Source: JACCXG01 sp963750935 (lineage in GTDB: Bacteria > Acidobacteriota > Vicinamibacteria > Vicinamibacterales > 2-12-FULL-66-21). Taken from it: a stretch of 64,000 bases of DNA. The stretch is taken from assembly GCA_963750935.1 (NCBI GenBank), contig CAVVSR010000012.1, positions 124,001 to 188,000 of the forward strand, read 5' to 3'. Position numbers and translations under genes: made by a program. The notes beneath the pieces were generated by a model that saw only the letters and a list, made by a program, of their open reading frames with translations, had not been told where the DNA came from and ran no database searches. Positions 20,344 through 30,382 of this stretch are shown in pieces; the first letter of the stretch is position 1; every line of letters begins with the position of its first letter.

Positions 20344-23253
20344 TGCGGGTTCGCGCACTCCTCTTCGCGATCCTCACGTTCGCGCCCGCCGCTCTCTTCG
20401 CGCAAGGGGACGCCAGCCGGTTTGCCGGCCGCCGTGTCTCGGCGGTCAGCGTCGCCATCGAGCGCCAGGCGACCACCGATGTCACGCTCACCGAGCTGAT
20501 CGAGACGCGAGTGGGGGAGCCGCTGTCCGTTGCCGAGGTGCGGGAGACGATCGCCCACCTTTACAGCCTCGGCCGCTTTCAGGACGTACAAGTGGAGGCG
20601 ATCGACGCGGCCGACGGTACAGTCGCGCTGCGCTATACGCTGATCCCGATTCACGCCGTCGAACGCGTGGAGTTCGAAGGCTCGCTCGGCCTCTCCGAGG
20701 GGTTCCTGCGGGATCGTCTCCAGGAACGGTTCGGCCGCACGCCGCAACTCGGCCGCTCCGCCGAGGCCACGCGCATGCTGGAGCGGCTCTATCAGGATCA
20801 CGGCTACTTCAACCCGTCCATCCGCGTCGAGTCGGTGGAGTTTCACGATCCCGATCGTACGGTCCTCACCTTCCGCATCGATTCCGGACCCCAGGCCCGG
20901 ATTCGGACCATCGAGATCGAAGGCGATCCGCAAACGACACGCAGCGACCTGCTGTCCAGGCTCGGCCTCGTGTCTGGCCGGGTCTACGAGCGCGTGCGGC
21001 TGGACGACCGCCTGACCGACTACGTGAATCGCCTCAAGAAGCGCGGCCATCTTCAGGCAGCTGCCAGCCACACGCCGCGGGTGTCGCCGGATGGCACCGC
21101 GGTCGACCTCACGCTCGACGTGCGCGCCGGACCGATGGTCACGGTCGCCTTCCAGGGCGACCTGATACCTGATGCCCGACGCGACGAGCTCGCCCCGTTC
21201 CAGCGCGAAGGCTCGGTCGACGAGGATCTGATCGAGGACTCGATCCAGCGCATCCGTCAGTACCTCCGGGAGCAGGGCTACTGGCGAGGCGACGTCACCT
21301 GGGAGCCGAAGCAGACGGACACCACGCTCACCGTTGTCTTTACGGTGCGCAAGGGGCCGCTCTTCCGCGTCGCGCCGGAAGGGGTGCAGGTGACGGGCAA
21401 CAAGTCGATCGGCATCGAGGAGATCCGGCCGCTGATCGTCGCCCGCGCCGGGCGTGCCCTTTATGGCGTCGCACATGGACGCGGCGCGGGGAGCGATCGA
21501 AGGGCTCTACCGCACCCGTGGCTTCGCGTGGGTGGACGTCAAGACCGCCGAGACCGAGGTCGGCCCCGACGCGACTGGCGCCGCGCTGGTGCGTCCGTCC
21601 ATCGTCATCGTCGAGGGGCCGCGCGCGATCCTCGGGGACGTGACGATCAGCGGCACGAAGCTGCTCGGCGAAGCCGAGATCCGGCAGGTCATGCAGCTGA
21701 AGCCGGGAACGCCGTACTTCGAGCCGAGGCTTCGGGCCGCACGCGACGCCGTCGAGCTCGAGTACGTCAACCTCGGGTTCGCGTCCGCCCAGGTGACCTT
21801 CGCGCCGGCCGTCTCGGAGGACCGAAGCCGCGTCGACCTCGCGGTGACGATTGCGGAGGGTCCGCAGACCATCGTCGACCACATCATCATCGTCGGCAAC
21901 CAGAACACCGCCGAGGAGGTCATCCGCCGCGAGGTCGTGCTGCGGCCGGGCGCCCCGCTCGGGCTTCGCGATCTGCTCGAGAGCCGGCGCCGTCTGAGTG
22001 CGCTCGGGTTGTTCCGCCGGATCGATATCCGCGAGCTCGAGAGCGGACCGCCGGAGCGGCGCGACGTGCTCGTCACCGTTGAAGAGGCGCCGGCCACGAC
22101 GGTGGGATACGGCGGCGGTCTCGAAATCACGAGGCGTCTCCGGGCCGCAGGGCCGGGCGGTGAGGCGGAGGAGCGCATCGAGCTGGCGCCTCGGGGGTTC
22201 TTCGACATCGGCCGCAGGAATCTCGGCGGCAAGAACCGTATGGTCAATCTGTTCACGCGGGTCAGCCTGCGGCCGTCCGATTCGGCGGATCCGGCCGAAG
22301 ACGGCCAGGGGGTCGAACTGAGCGAGTACCGGCTGGTGGGCACGTATCGCGAGCCGCGCGCCCTCAACTGGAACGCGGACTTCACCCTCAGCGGCGGAGT
22401 CGAACAGGGCATCCGCTCCGCCTTCAACTTCCAGCGGAAAGGCGTCACCGCCGAGCTCCTGCGCCGGCTGACGCCGGCGCTGCGCACGAGCGTGCGATAC
22501 GCATTCGGAACCACCGAGACGTTCGACGAGCGGCTCAACGACCAGGAGCAGTCGCTCATCGACCGGCTCTTCCCGCAGGTCCGGCTGTCGATCGTGACCG
22601 GCGCGGTCGCCATGGATCGTCGTAACGACCTGGTCGAGCCGACGACCGGCACGTTCTTGAGCGCCGAGGCGAGCATGGCGTCGCGCGCGACCGGCGGGCA
22701 GGTCGGCTTCATCAGGACCTACTTGCAGGGCTTGTGGTTCCGGCCGCTCGTCGGCACGTCGCGGGTCGTGCTCGCGACGCGCGCCTCGCTCGGCCTGGCG
22801 GACGGGTTCGAGCGCGAGGTCCCGGCAACCGATGCGGACGGCCGTCCCATCGAGGGTGACCTGGAGATCCTCGAGGACCTGCCGGCGAGCGAACGGTTCT
22901 TCGCCGGCGGGGACACCACGATCCGCGGCTTCGCGCTCGACACCGTCGGCGCCCCGGAAACGATCAGCCCGCGCGGCTTTCCCCGCGGCGGCAATGCCGT
23001 GCTGATCATGAACGCCGAGCTGCGGCTCGCGGTGTGGAAGGACTTCGGGGCGGTCGCGTTCGTCGACGGCGGCAACGTCTTCGAGCGCGTGACGCAGTTC
23101 GACATCGGCGAGCTGCGCGGCAGCGTCGGCTTCGGCGTAAGGTATCGGTCGCCGATCGGGCCGATCCGTCTCGACCTCGGGTTCAAGATGGATCAGCGGC
23201 CGTCGGAAGACCGCCGGCACGTCCTGCACTTCAGCATCGGCCAGGCGTTCTGA
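20343..23253 (+). CDS. Omp85-family outer-membrane protein (BamA/TamA-like), apparent frameshift
   Basis: Signal peptide (RVRALLFAILTFAPAALFAQ), several POTRA domains (recurring patterns such as VERVEFEGSLGLSEGFLRDRL, QVTGNKSIGIEEIRPLI, DVTISGTKLLGEAEIRQVM, HIIIVGNQNTAEEVIRREV), then a C-terminal 16-strand Omp85 barrel with FAGGDTTIRGFALDTVG (the RGF motif of loop 6) and the terminal Phe needed for barrel insertion (SIGQAF). The frame breaks at the CCC 21457-21459; one C too many separates ARAGR from FMASHMDAARGAIEGLY. Repaired length is about 969 residues. Coupling to the TamB-like gene suggests a TamA role; the large POTRA number leaves a BamA role open. Confidence 0.9.
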
Positions 23254-23919
23254 GTGAAGACCATGACCGCAAGCGCTCGTTCGATCGTCGCGATTCTCGC
23301 CTCCGTCGCGTCCCTGATGTGGGCGGCGGCGTCAACGCCGGTGCGCGCCGAGATCATCGACCGCGTGCTCGCGGTCGTCGACGGTCAGATCGTGACGCTG
23401 TCCGACGTCCAGGCGGCGCTGCGGTTTGGCCTGATTCCCGCGGACGTGTCGACCGATCCGATCGCCGGCGGCATGCGCCGGATGATCGACCGGCGCCTGA
23501 TGCTCCACGAGGTCGAGCGCTACGCGCCGCCGGAGCCGCCGGCCGCGGCCATCGACAAGGGCGTTGGCGCGGTGCAGGGCCGCTTCAAGGACGCCCTGGC
23601 CTTCGAAACCGCCCTGAACACGTCGGTGTTGACGCGCGAGCAGCTGCGCGGGTTCATCCGCGATTCGATCCGCATCGACGCCTATTTGCAGCAGCGGTTC
23701 TCCACGTCTGCCGAACCGTCGGAAGACGACATCGCGCGGTATTACAAGGAGCACGCCCCGGAGTTCGTGGTCATCGGGGTGCAGCAATCGTTCGAGCAGG
23801 CCCGCGGTCAGGTGCGCGCACGGATCCTCGAGGCGAGGCAGGAGCAGGCGATCGCGGACTGGCTGGAAGGACTGCGCCGGCGCGGTGTGGTGTCTGTCCT
23901 GTATCTGCCGGCCCGCTGA
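23254..23919 (+). CDS. SurA N-terminal-domain periplasmic chaperone-like protein
   Basis: GTG 23254 follows the Omp85 stop with no gap. 221 residues: a signal peptide (SIVAILASVASLMWAAASTPVRA), then EIIDRVLAVVDGQIVTLSDVQAAL, the standard opening of SurA/PpiD-type chaperones, followed by a helical domain (MIDRRLMLHEVERY, LTREQLRGFIRDSIRIDAYLQQRF). There is no parvulin PPIase domain; the C-terminus has only the closing helix ARILEARQEQAIADWLEGLRRR. It probably holds unfolded outer-membrane proteins for the neighbouring Omp85. Confidence 0.85.
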   Translation: MKTMTASARSIVAILASVASLMWAAASTPVRAEIIDRVLAVVDGQIVTLSDVQAALRFGLIPADVSTDPIAGGMRRMIDRRLMLHEVERYAPPEPPAAAIDKGVGAVQGRFKDALAFETALNTSVLTREQLRGFIRDSIRIDAYLQQRFSTSAEPSEDDIARYYKEHAPEFVVIGVQQSFEQARGQVRARILEARQEQAIADWLEGLRRRGVVSVLYLPAR

Positions 23920-23934
23920 CGCCGGCCGCATTCG

Positions 23935-25534
23935 ATGAGTCTGCTGGACGTCGTCGAGCTGACCGCGCTGCTGCGCCAGCAGGTCGCCAACCGGCCGCTC
24001 CTGCTGTTGCGTCCTGTCCACGCTGTCGCGTGCTCGCCCTCGTGCAGCGGCGCGAGGCCCGCGCATCCGGCCCGCTGCGAACGCGCGGGTGATGGCTCGC
24101 CGCGGCGGTCGATCGCTGTCTACGTTCGGCCGGTGATCTGGTACGTGGCGACGGCAGGTGTACGCCGATGCCGCGGAGCCGACGATGACGGCCGTGGCGA
24201 CGTTGGTCGAGGCCGGGCAGCCCGTGTACCACGCGTCGACGCCGCCGAGCGGTACTCGCACATCTACGGTCCACTGGCGTTCATCGTCCCCGGCTGGTGG
24301 ACGATGTTGACCGGTTCGACGATCCTCGCCTCGAAGAGTCTTGGCGCGGTCGGCCGCGCTGTCGAGCGTTGTCGTGGTGTTCGCGCTGCGCGGCATCAGC
24401 GCGGCCCGGCCAGGCCCGCCGTGGCCGTCACCGGCCTGTTCTGCGTCCTGTGCCTGACGTTCCAGCACGTGAGCTTCTGGATCCGGCCCGACTCGCTCGA
24501 GCTGATGGTCGCCGGTGCGGCACTGCTCGCCGCCGGCTGTACGTCACGGAATGGTCGCCGCGGCGCTCCTCGGCGTAATGACGGGCGTGCTGGCGGATCT
24601 CAAGATGACGGGCCCGCTGTACGCACTGCCCGCGTTCGCCGTGCTCGTCTCCCGCGGGCTGGGCGCGTTCATTCCCCTCGCCGCGCTCGTCGCCGCCATC
24701 GTGGCTGCGCTCCCGTTCGTCGCCTTCGACAATGTGTCGTTCGACAACTACCTGGCCTGGGTGCGCACCTCGGCCAGTAACGGCCTGCATTTCTCGACGC
24801 TCAGGCAGAACCTGGAATGGTCGCTGTTCCTGCTGCTGCCGCTGGTGCCGGGGTTGCTGCCCGCCGCGCCGCGATCCGATCGCTGGCTGACGGCGTCGAT
24901 CTGCGCCGGCGTGGTCGGCGTCGCGATTGCGGCCTCGAAGCCCGGCGCGGGTGCCTACCACCTGTTGCCATTTCTGCCCGCCATCATGTTTGCCGCCTCG
25001 CCGGCGCTCGGGGCATCGGCGGTGGCGAACGACCAGCAGGTTCGGCTGGGCCTTCGAAGCTTCGCGATGACGTGCGCGATCGTCGCCGGGCTGCAGCTGG
25101 CAAATCTCGTCTGGGCGACGACCCGCACGCCGGCATCAAGGCTGGCGGCCGACGTCGAGGCGTTCCTCGATGCACACCCGGGGGCGCGGGTCGAGATGGG
25201 CTACGCGGCGGAAGACGAGTCGTTCTCCTACGTCAGGCCGGTCATCGTCTTTCGACAGCGCAGGTATCTCTTCGACGCTCCCGCGATCCAGGAATACCAG
25301 CTGTCGGGGCTGGCCTTGCCGGACGCGAGCGTGCGCGCGCTCGAGCGCTGCGACGTCGACGCCTGGCTGATCGCGAAGAACGGCGCGCCGTTCTCGCTGC
25401 GCAACCGCTATCCGTCGACGGCGCACGTCCCGTTGTTCCCCGACATCGTGCGCCTGACGTTCGACCGCGCCTACGTTCGCTCAGCTTCGACGGAGTACTT
25501 CGATGTCTGGACCTGCCGCCAACCTCGCCGCTGA
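23935..25534 (+). pseudogene. integral-membrane glycosyltransferase-like protein, multiply frame-broken
   Basis: The C-terminal part is an intact frame from about 24551 (MVAAALLGVM) to 25534 with several hydrophobic helices and a soluble C-terminal domain (ARVEMGYAAEDESFSYVRP), like GT39/ArnT-type polyprenyl-phosphate sugar transferases. Upstream, coherent pieces lie in changing frames: VYADAAEPTMTAVATLVEAG (near 24161), ERYSHIYGPLAFIVPGWWTML (near 24238), ALSSVVVVFALRGISAARPG (near 24356), VAVTGLFCVLCLTFQHVSFW (near 24421), LYVTEWSPRR (near 24537). At least five indels of both signs occur in about 320 bp, and the true N-terminus cannot be reconstructed. Either a decayed gene or a badly resolved stretch; an acidic residue pair (AAEP) fits the GT39 donor site. 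Confidence 0.6.
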
Positions 25535-25901
25535 TCCGGCGGTCGTCGTCCTCGCGATCCTGAAGCGGTCGTCGTGGATCGTCGGCATCGCCTTCCTCAT
25601 CGTGGTGGCGGCGTTCACGCGCGAGCGCGCGTGCGCCGACCATCTCAACCTGCTGCCAGGGCTGGCCGGACAGCCAGCGCCGGCGTGGCTCGTCGCCGTC
25701 GCTTACACGGCCGGCTACGCGTGGACGGCGCTGGCGTATGCGGTCACCGTCGCCGTGGCAGGAACCGTGTTGCCGGGTGCGGGTGATTGGCGCCGGGTGT
25801 GGGGACGGACATGGCCATTCGCCGGCATCGTCGCTGTCGTCGTGCTCGACTACCTGCCGCCGCCGATCCTGCGCGTCGCTGGCAGCCTCTGCGGCGGGTG
25901 A
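25503..25901 (+). CDS. small membrane protein of unknown function
   Basis: 132 residues with about three hydrophobic helices (SSWIVGIAFLIVVAAFT, TALAYAVTVAVAGTVL, PFAGIVAVVVLDYLPPP). It overlaps the 3' end of the broken glycosyltransferase-like gene by 32 nt in another frame, so the start could be later. It converges with the next minus-strand gene with no gap (TGA 25899-25901, opposing stop 25902-25904). No family was recognised. Confidence 0.5.
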   Translation: MSGPAANLAADPAVVVLAILKRSSWIVGIAFLIVVAAFTRERACADHLNLLPGLAGQPAPAWLVAVAYTAGYAWTALAYAVTVAVAGTVLPGAGDWRRVWGRTWPFAGIVAVVVLDYLPPPILRVAGSLCGG

Positions 25902-27965
25902 TTACTCCGGCTTCATCACCCTGAAGAAGTCGAACGCGGCGGTCAGCAGCCGGGAATCGCCGCCAAGACCGAGGTCGGCGGGACGATTGGCGCGCCCGAA
26001 TTCGATCCGCGCGTGATTCACGCCGCTTCGCCATACCGAGCTGTCAACGAGGAACTCCACGGTGTGCCAGTCCGCCTCGATCGGCACGGGGCCGTGGGCG
26101 TGGTCGTTGACGATCAGCGTCATGGACTGCGGCGGCGCATTGGGGAAGTTGAACGCGTGGGTGCGGAACTGGACGCGCAGCGTCTCGGCGTGATCGAGCG
26201 GAATCAGGAACTCCGCCGGCTGCGACGCCCAGCGGTAGGTGATCGCGCCTTCACGCTCCGGCGCGTGCCAGCCGCGCTCGACGAGCCAGGCGTCGCCACC
26301 GCCGATATCGATGCGCGCGTAAGGGCGCAGCGGATCGGAGAGAAACCGGTCCGCCCACAGCAGGTCGGCGCGGCCGGGCGAGACGCCGTTGCGCAGCGAG
26401 TAGAACAGCGTCATCGGGTAGGTGAAGGGGTTGCCGAACCAGCGGTGGAACTCACGCGCCTGAGCCGACATGGTGTCGCCGAACGACACCGACTCGCCGA
26501 TGCGCAGGATGCCGGCCTGGGCGATCGACAGCTGCGTGACGTTCCACAGCACGAGCAGCAGCCCCGCCGCGGCGAGTGACACCGACGGGAACCGCCGGAT
26601 GAACTCGACCGACGCGTGGGCGAGGTAGGCGACGCCGAGCACGAACAGCGCCAGCGTGCCGTCGAATCGTCGTCCGCCGTATCCGGCGCTGCCCCACCAA
26701 TCCTGTACGCAGGCGTTGAAGTAGGTCATGGTCGCAAGCGCCAGCAGGCAGGGGATGCCGATCGCGGGAAGGGCCCGGGTGAACAGCAGCAGCCCCACGG
26801 CGCCGGCCGCCAGTGCCGGAGACGTGCTGAACAACCCGTTCCGCGACGACCACAGGATGTCGACGATGTGAGGGTCGCTGAAGCGGATCTGCGGGCCGAC
26901 GGGGGAGACGGCAAGGAAGCTGCCGTAGATCGCCTTCCACGCCAGCATCTGCGGCACGAAGGCGACCGTCGCGGCGGCGGTGAAGAGCAGGCCGCTCACG
27001 ATCGTGGCGCGCCCGACCTGCGGGTCACGATGCCGCCAGGCGCGGTACAGCGCCACGGCGGCGTCGCAGGCCGGCAGCAGCGCGAAGATCGCATTCTGCC
27101 AGCGCACGAGCGTCATGAATCCGGCGAGCAGTCCCAGGGCTACCCACTGCCAGGTGACGCGGTTCTCCCGCGTGGCCAGCCATGCCCAGACGAAGCCCGC
27201 GACCAGCGCCATCGACGGGGCGTGGGTCATGCTCGGTTCCTTGATGAGGTACCAGAGCATGAAGGATCCGCTGACGGTGACGATGGTGGCGGCCGCGGCC
27301 ATCGCGCGGTCGGTCACGCGCAGCGCGATCCGATAAAGGAACCAGCAGCCGAGCAGGCCGTAGACCAGCCCGGCGATGCACACCGACTGCCGGTACGGGA
27401 ACGAGACGCCGTTGGCGGTGACGTTGGGATCGTGCTCGCCAAGATCGCGCGCCACCAGGTGGCCGGCGGCGAAGAACGGCGACCACAGGATCGCCGGTCC
27501 AATCGTCCACGCCGACTGCGCGTGATTCGTCGGCGTCGGCTGAAACAGGTGCGTCTTGTCGCCGAGGCCGAGCAGTCGGTAGTCGTTGCTGAACTCGACG
27601 TCACCGTCGAAGGCGAGCGATCGCAGGTAGGCGAAGTAATAGAAGCCGTCGCTCTGGAGCCGTGCGCCGAGCCCGATCTGCGCCGCGACGCCTGCCGAAA
27701 AGAGCACCGCGAACAACAGCGGCGCCCCCGCGAGCCGGGTGAGCATCCCCTGCTGACGCCGCGAGGCGACGAACACGATCGCGCCCGCGACCGCGGCGAT
27801 GGTCGCCAGCCCGACCGGCGACCAGCCGGCGAGAATCCCGACCAGCGGCTTGCGGGCGACCTCTCGCGCCGTCACTTCGAGCGCGGCGGTCGCGATGATC
27901 GCCCAGCCGGCAACGGCGACGAGTCGTGCCCCGGTCGAAGCGGGGCGCGGCGCGGACGTGGTCAG
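25902..27965 (-). CDS. integral-membrane glycosyltransferase-like protein (GT39/ArnT-type)
   Basis: About 687 residues if started at CTG 27965, which overlaps the upstream TGA; GTG 27878 is the next normal start. The N-terminal two thirds contain about ten membrane helices with LQSDGFYYFAYLRSLAFDGDVEFSNDYR, a first extracytoplasmic loop with the paired acidic residues typical of lipid-linked-sugar transferases, and MLWYLIKEPSMTHAPSMALVAGF. The last about 150 residues form a soluble beta domain (RPYARIDIGGGDAWLVERGWH to FDFFRVMKPE). It resembles the protein encoded at 37109-38572 in loop motifs. It likely transfers a sugar from a polyprenyl carrier on the periplasmic side; acceptor unknown. 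Confidence 0.75.
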   Translation of the reverse strand: MTTSAPRPASTGARLVAVAGWAIIATAALEVTAREVARKPLVGILAGWSPVGLATIAAVAGAIVFVASRRQQGMLTRLAGAPLLFAVLFSAGVAAQIGLGARLQSDGFYYFAYLRSLAFDGDVEFSNDYRLLGLGDKTHLFQPTPTNHAQSAWTIGPAILWSPFFAAGHLVARDLGEHDPNVTANGVSFPYRQSVCIAGLVYGLLGCWFLYRIALRVTDRAMAAAATIVTVSGSFMLWYLIKEPSMTHAPSMALVAGFVWAWLATRENRVTWQWVALGLLAGFMTLVRWQNAIFALLPACDAAVALYRAWRHRDPQVGRATIVSGLLFTAAATVAFVPQMLAWKAIYGSFLAVSPVGPQIRFSDPHIVDILWSSRNGLFSTSPALAAGAVGLLLFTRALPAIGIPCLLALATMTYFNACVQDWWGSAGYGGRRFDGTLALFVLGVAYLAHASVEFIRRFPSVSLAAAGLLLVLWNVTQLSIAQAGILRIGESVSFGDTMSAQAREFHRWFGNPFTYPMTLFYSLRNGVSPGRADLLWADRFLSDPLRPYARIDIGGGDAWLVERGWHAPEREGAITYRWASQPAEFLIPLDHAETLRVQFRTHAFNFPNAPPQSMTLIVNDHAHGPVPIEADWHTVEFLVDSSVWRSGVNHARIEFGRANRPADLGLGGDSRLLTAAFDFFRVMKPE

Positions 27966-29497
27966 CGCCGCACCTTGAAGATGCGCAGCTCGGGCCCGGG
28001 ATGCGAGGCGTCCGGCGTGAACCGCGCGAGCTCCTGGCTCTGGTTGAACAGCGTCATGTATTGCGCGTACTCGACCGGGAACGTCTGCGGCGACTGCAGG
28101 TACGGGCCGTAGCACTGCGACGAGGCGACGAAGTAGCTGACGCCGCGGTCCACGTAATCGGTGTACGGCTTGAGGCGGAGCTGCGGCACGTTCTCGCTGC
28201 GGTAGCCGGTATGCGTCAGGACCAGGCCCGCTGATTCGATCACGATGATCGCATCCGTCGGCAGGTTGCCGCGGATCCAGTCGTAGGCGAGCGACGGCGT
28301 GCCCTTCTTCGCGAGCATGCGATTGAACGTCACCGCCGTCACTGTGGCCGGCAGCAGCGTGGCGACGGTGAGGGCGATGATCAGGGCGGTGCGCAGCGCG
28401 CGGGGAATCGAGAAGCGGCGCAGCAGGCTGACGCCCGACACCACCGCCGTGGCGGCGAGCAGGCAGGCGAACGGCAGCGCCGGCAGCAGGTAGCGGCCGA
28501 AGACCAGCGTCTGGCCGGAGATGATCCACAGGAACAGCACCGGGAACACGACCGCCAGCGTCCACCGCACGCGGCCGGGACCGCGCACCGCGCGCACCGT
28601 GGCGAAGACGGCGCCGCCGAGCATGAGCAGGAACGCCGGCCATTGGACGCTGTTGCGCAGGTGTTTGAGGTAGGTGATCCAGCCGGGCTCGGCCGGCGGT
28701 GCTCCCGCATATCCGGCGGCGAGACGGGCGTAACCGTTGAGGAATCCCGGCAGATCGAGAATCGTGTACGGCGCGGCGATCAGGAAGGCGCCGGCGGCGG
28801 CGCCGACGGTTGCCACCAGGACCTTCCGTCGCGACGGCTTCGTGGCCGGCGTCATCCACAGCGCGATCAGCGGCAGGATCAACGCCAGCGCCCCCGGATA
28901 TTTGGTGGCGGCGGCGAGCCCCGCGGCGGCCCCGGCCCAGGCGAAGGCCGGCAGCTTCTGGTGTTCGTGCGCGCGGAGCGCCAGCAGGAACGCCAGCGTC
29001 ACGAAGAACGTGACCGGCACGTCGGTGAGGACATAGTGCGACTCGCGCACGTGCAGCGGCATGACCGCCATCAGCCCGGCGGCGAGCAGCGCCGGCCGCG
29101 TCCCCCATCGCAGGCCAATCTGGTAGACGAGCAGGACCGTGGCCGTCCCGAAGGTCGCGGTGACGGCGCGGCCCCACAGGTAGAAGTCAGCCGACGTCAC
29201 CTCGCTGAGCGACGACCACTCGCCGGCCACGGCCCCGAGCATGAACCGGGCGCAGGCGACCGCGAGCTGGACGTAGATGTAGAGCGTCGGATAGTCGAAG
29301 AAGTGCGGATTGAGGTTGCCGGACCGCATCATGCCCGCGGCGCGGTTGATGATCTCGGGCTCGTCCACGCCGATGGCGTAAGGGATCCCGGCGCCGAGCG
29401 ACAGGAAGCGCAGCGCCCCGGCCACAATCAGGATGGCGGCCAGCGACAGCGTCGATTGCCGCATGTCGCTGGCTTCCCGCCACTCTCGTTCGGTCAC
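27962..29497 (-). CDS. GT39-family (ArnT/PMT-like) membrane glycosyltransferase
   Basis: GTG 29497 was chosen for the GGAG five nt upstream; ATG 29464 is an alternative. About 511 residues with eleven to twelve helices. The first loop has GIPYAIGVDEPEIINRAAGM with the Asp-Glu pair of the GT39/GT83 catalytic site, then HVRESHYVLTDVPVTFFVTLAFLLALRA and AAATKYPGALALILPLIA, classical PMT_2 segments. The C-terminal loop is short and soluble (SYFVASSQCYGPYLQ). It overlaps the next gene by 4 nt, so both are coexpressed. It should use a polyprenyl-phosphate sugar; its place in the glycan cluster suggests a role in surface polysaccharide or protein/lipid glycosylation. Confidence 0.88.
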   Translation of the reverse strand: MTEREWREASDMRQSTLSLAAILIVAGALRFLSLGAGIPYAIGVDEPEIINRAAGMMRSGNLNPHFFDYPTLYIYVQLAVACARFMLGAVAGEWSSLSEVTSADFYLWGRAVTATFGTATVLLVYQIGLRWGTRPALLAAGLMAVMPLHVRESHYVLTDVPVTFFVTLAFLLALRAHEHQKLPAFAWAGAAAGLAAATKYPGALALILPLIALWMTPATKPSRRKVLVATVGAAAGAFLIAAPYTILDLPGFLNGYARLAAGYAGAPPAEPGWITYLKHLRNSVQWPAFLLMLGGAVFATVRAVRGPGRVRWTLAVVFPVLFLWIISGQTLVFGRYLLPALPFACLLAATAVVSGVSLLRRFSIPRALRTALIIALTVATLLPATVTAVTFNRMLAKKGTPSLAYDWIRGNLPTDAIIVIESAGLVLTHTGYRSENVPQLRLKPYTDYVDRGVSYFVASSQCYGPYLQSPQTFPVEYAQYMTLFNQSQELARFTPDASHPGPELRIFKVRR

Positions 29498-29621
29498 AGA
29501 TACTCCACGTCCCGCGCGCCTCGACGGTGCCGCAGCGCGACGAGCCGGTCGGGCCGCGCCGGAGCGTCCCAATCTAGGTTTCGACGCGACAGTCCACTAA
29601 GATCCGCAGTGCTGACGAATT

Positions 29622-30368
29622 ATGGATCGCCTTCTTGAAGCCACGCATCGCGCCGAACAGGTGCATTTCTGGTGGCGCGGGTTTCGCGCGTTCGTCCGGC
29701 CGCTGGTGGCCGACGCCGTCGCCGACCGCGTCGATGCCGCCATCCTCGACTGCGGCTGCGGGACCGGCGCCAACCTCGGCCTGCTCGAGGACTACGGTCG
29801 TCCGTTCGGCTTCGACCTGTCGCGCTGGGGCGTCGAGCTGGCTCACCAGTCGGGCGCGCGCGTCGTCCAGGCGTCGGTCACCGACATCCCCGTCGTCAGC
29901 GAACGCTTCGACCTGGTCACGGCGTTCGACGTCCTCTACACCCTGACCGAACTGCAGGAGCGTTCGGCGCTCAGGGAGATCTTCCGCGTGCTGCGGCCGG
30001 GCGGCACGCTGATCGTCAACGTCGCGGCGCTCGAAGTGCTCCGCGGCAATCATTCGGTGTTTGGCGCCGAAGTTCGCCGCTCGACCCGGCGCCGGCTGCG
30101 CCGCATCCTGCAGGACGCGGGTTTCACCGTCGAGCGTCTCACCTACACGAACTTCACGCTGTTTCCGCTGATGCTTGCCGTCCGGAGCGCGCAGCGCCTG
30201 ATCGGCCTTGCGACGCCGGAGGAGGCAGGCACCGACATCGGGGTGCCGTCGCCGCCAGTGAACGCGGCGCTGTCGGCGCTGCTCTGGTGCGAAGCCCGGG
30301 CGCTGCGGGCGATTGACATGCCGATCGGCAGCTCGCTGCTTTGCGTCGCGCGCAAGCCGGGCAGCTGA
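29622..30368 (+). CDS. class I SAM-dependent methyltransferase
   Basis: 248 residues. A Rossmann methyltransferase with motif I ILDCGCGTGANLGLL (about residues 40-54), acidic strand-2 end (FGFDLSRWGVELAH), ASVTDIP, motif IV TAFDVLYTLTE, and VLRPGGTLIVNVAAL. The substrate is unknown. It is the only plus-strand gene inside the glycan cluster, converging with the DUF2062 gene 14 nt away and divergent from the GT39 gene. It likely methylates a glycan, lipid or quinone-type small molecule; no more can be read. Confidence 0.9.
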   Translation: MDRLLEATHRAEQVHFWWRGFRAFVRPLVADAVADRVDAAILDCGCGTGANLGLLEDYGRPFGFDLSRWGVELAHQSGARVVQASVTDIPVVSERFDLVTAFDVLYTLTELQERSALREIFRVLRPGGTLIVNVAALEVLRGNHSVFGAEVRRSTRRRLRRILQDAGFTVERLTYTNFTLFPLMLAVRSAQRLIGLATPEEAGTDIGVPSPPVNAALSALLWCEARALRAIDMPIGSSLLCVARKPGS

Positions 30369-30382
30369 CGTGTGCGCCGGCG

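Noticed and set aside
16212..22082. TamB-Omp85 fusion of 1,956 residues
   Set aside because: The TamB-like product shifts frame at 19530 and ends at 20343, where the Omp85 gene with its own signal peptide begins; the continuous frame is an artefact of the shift.
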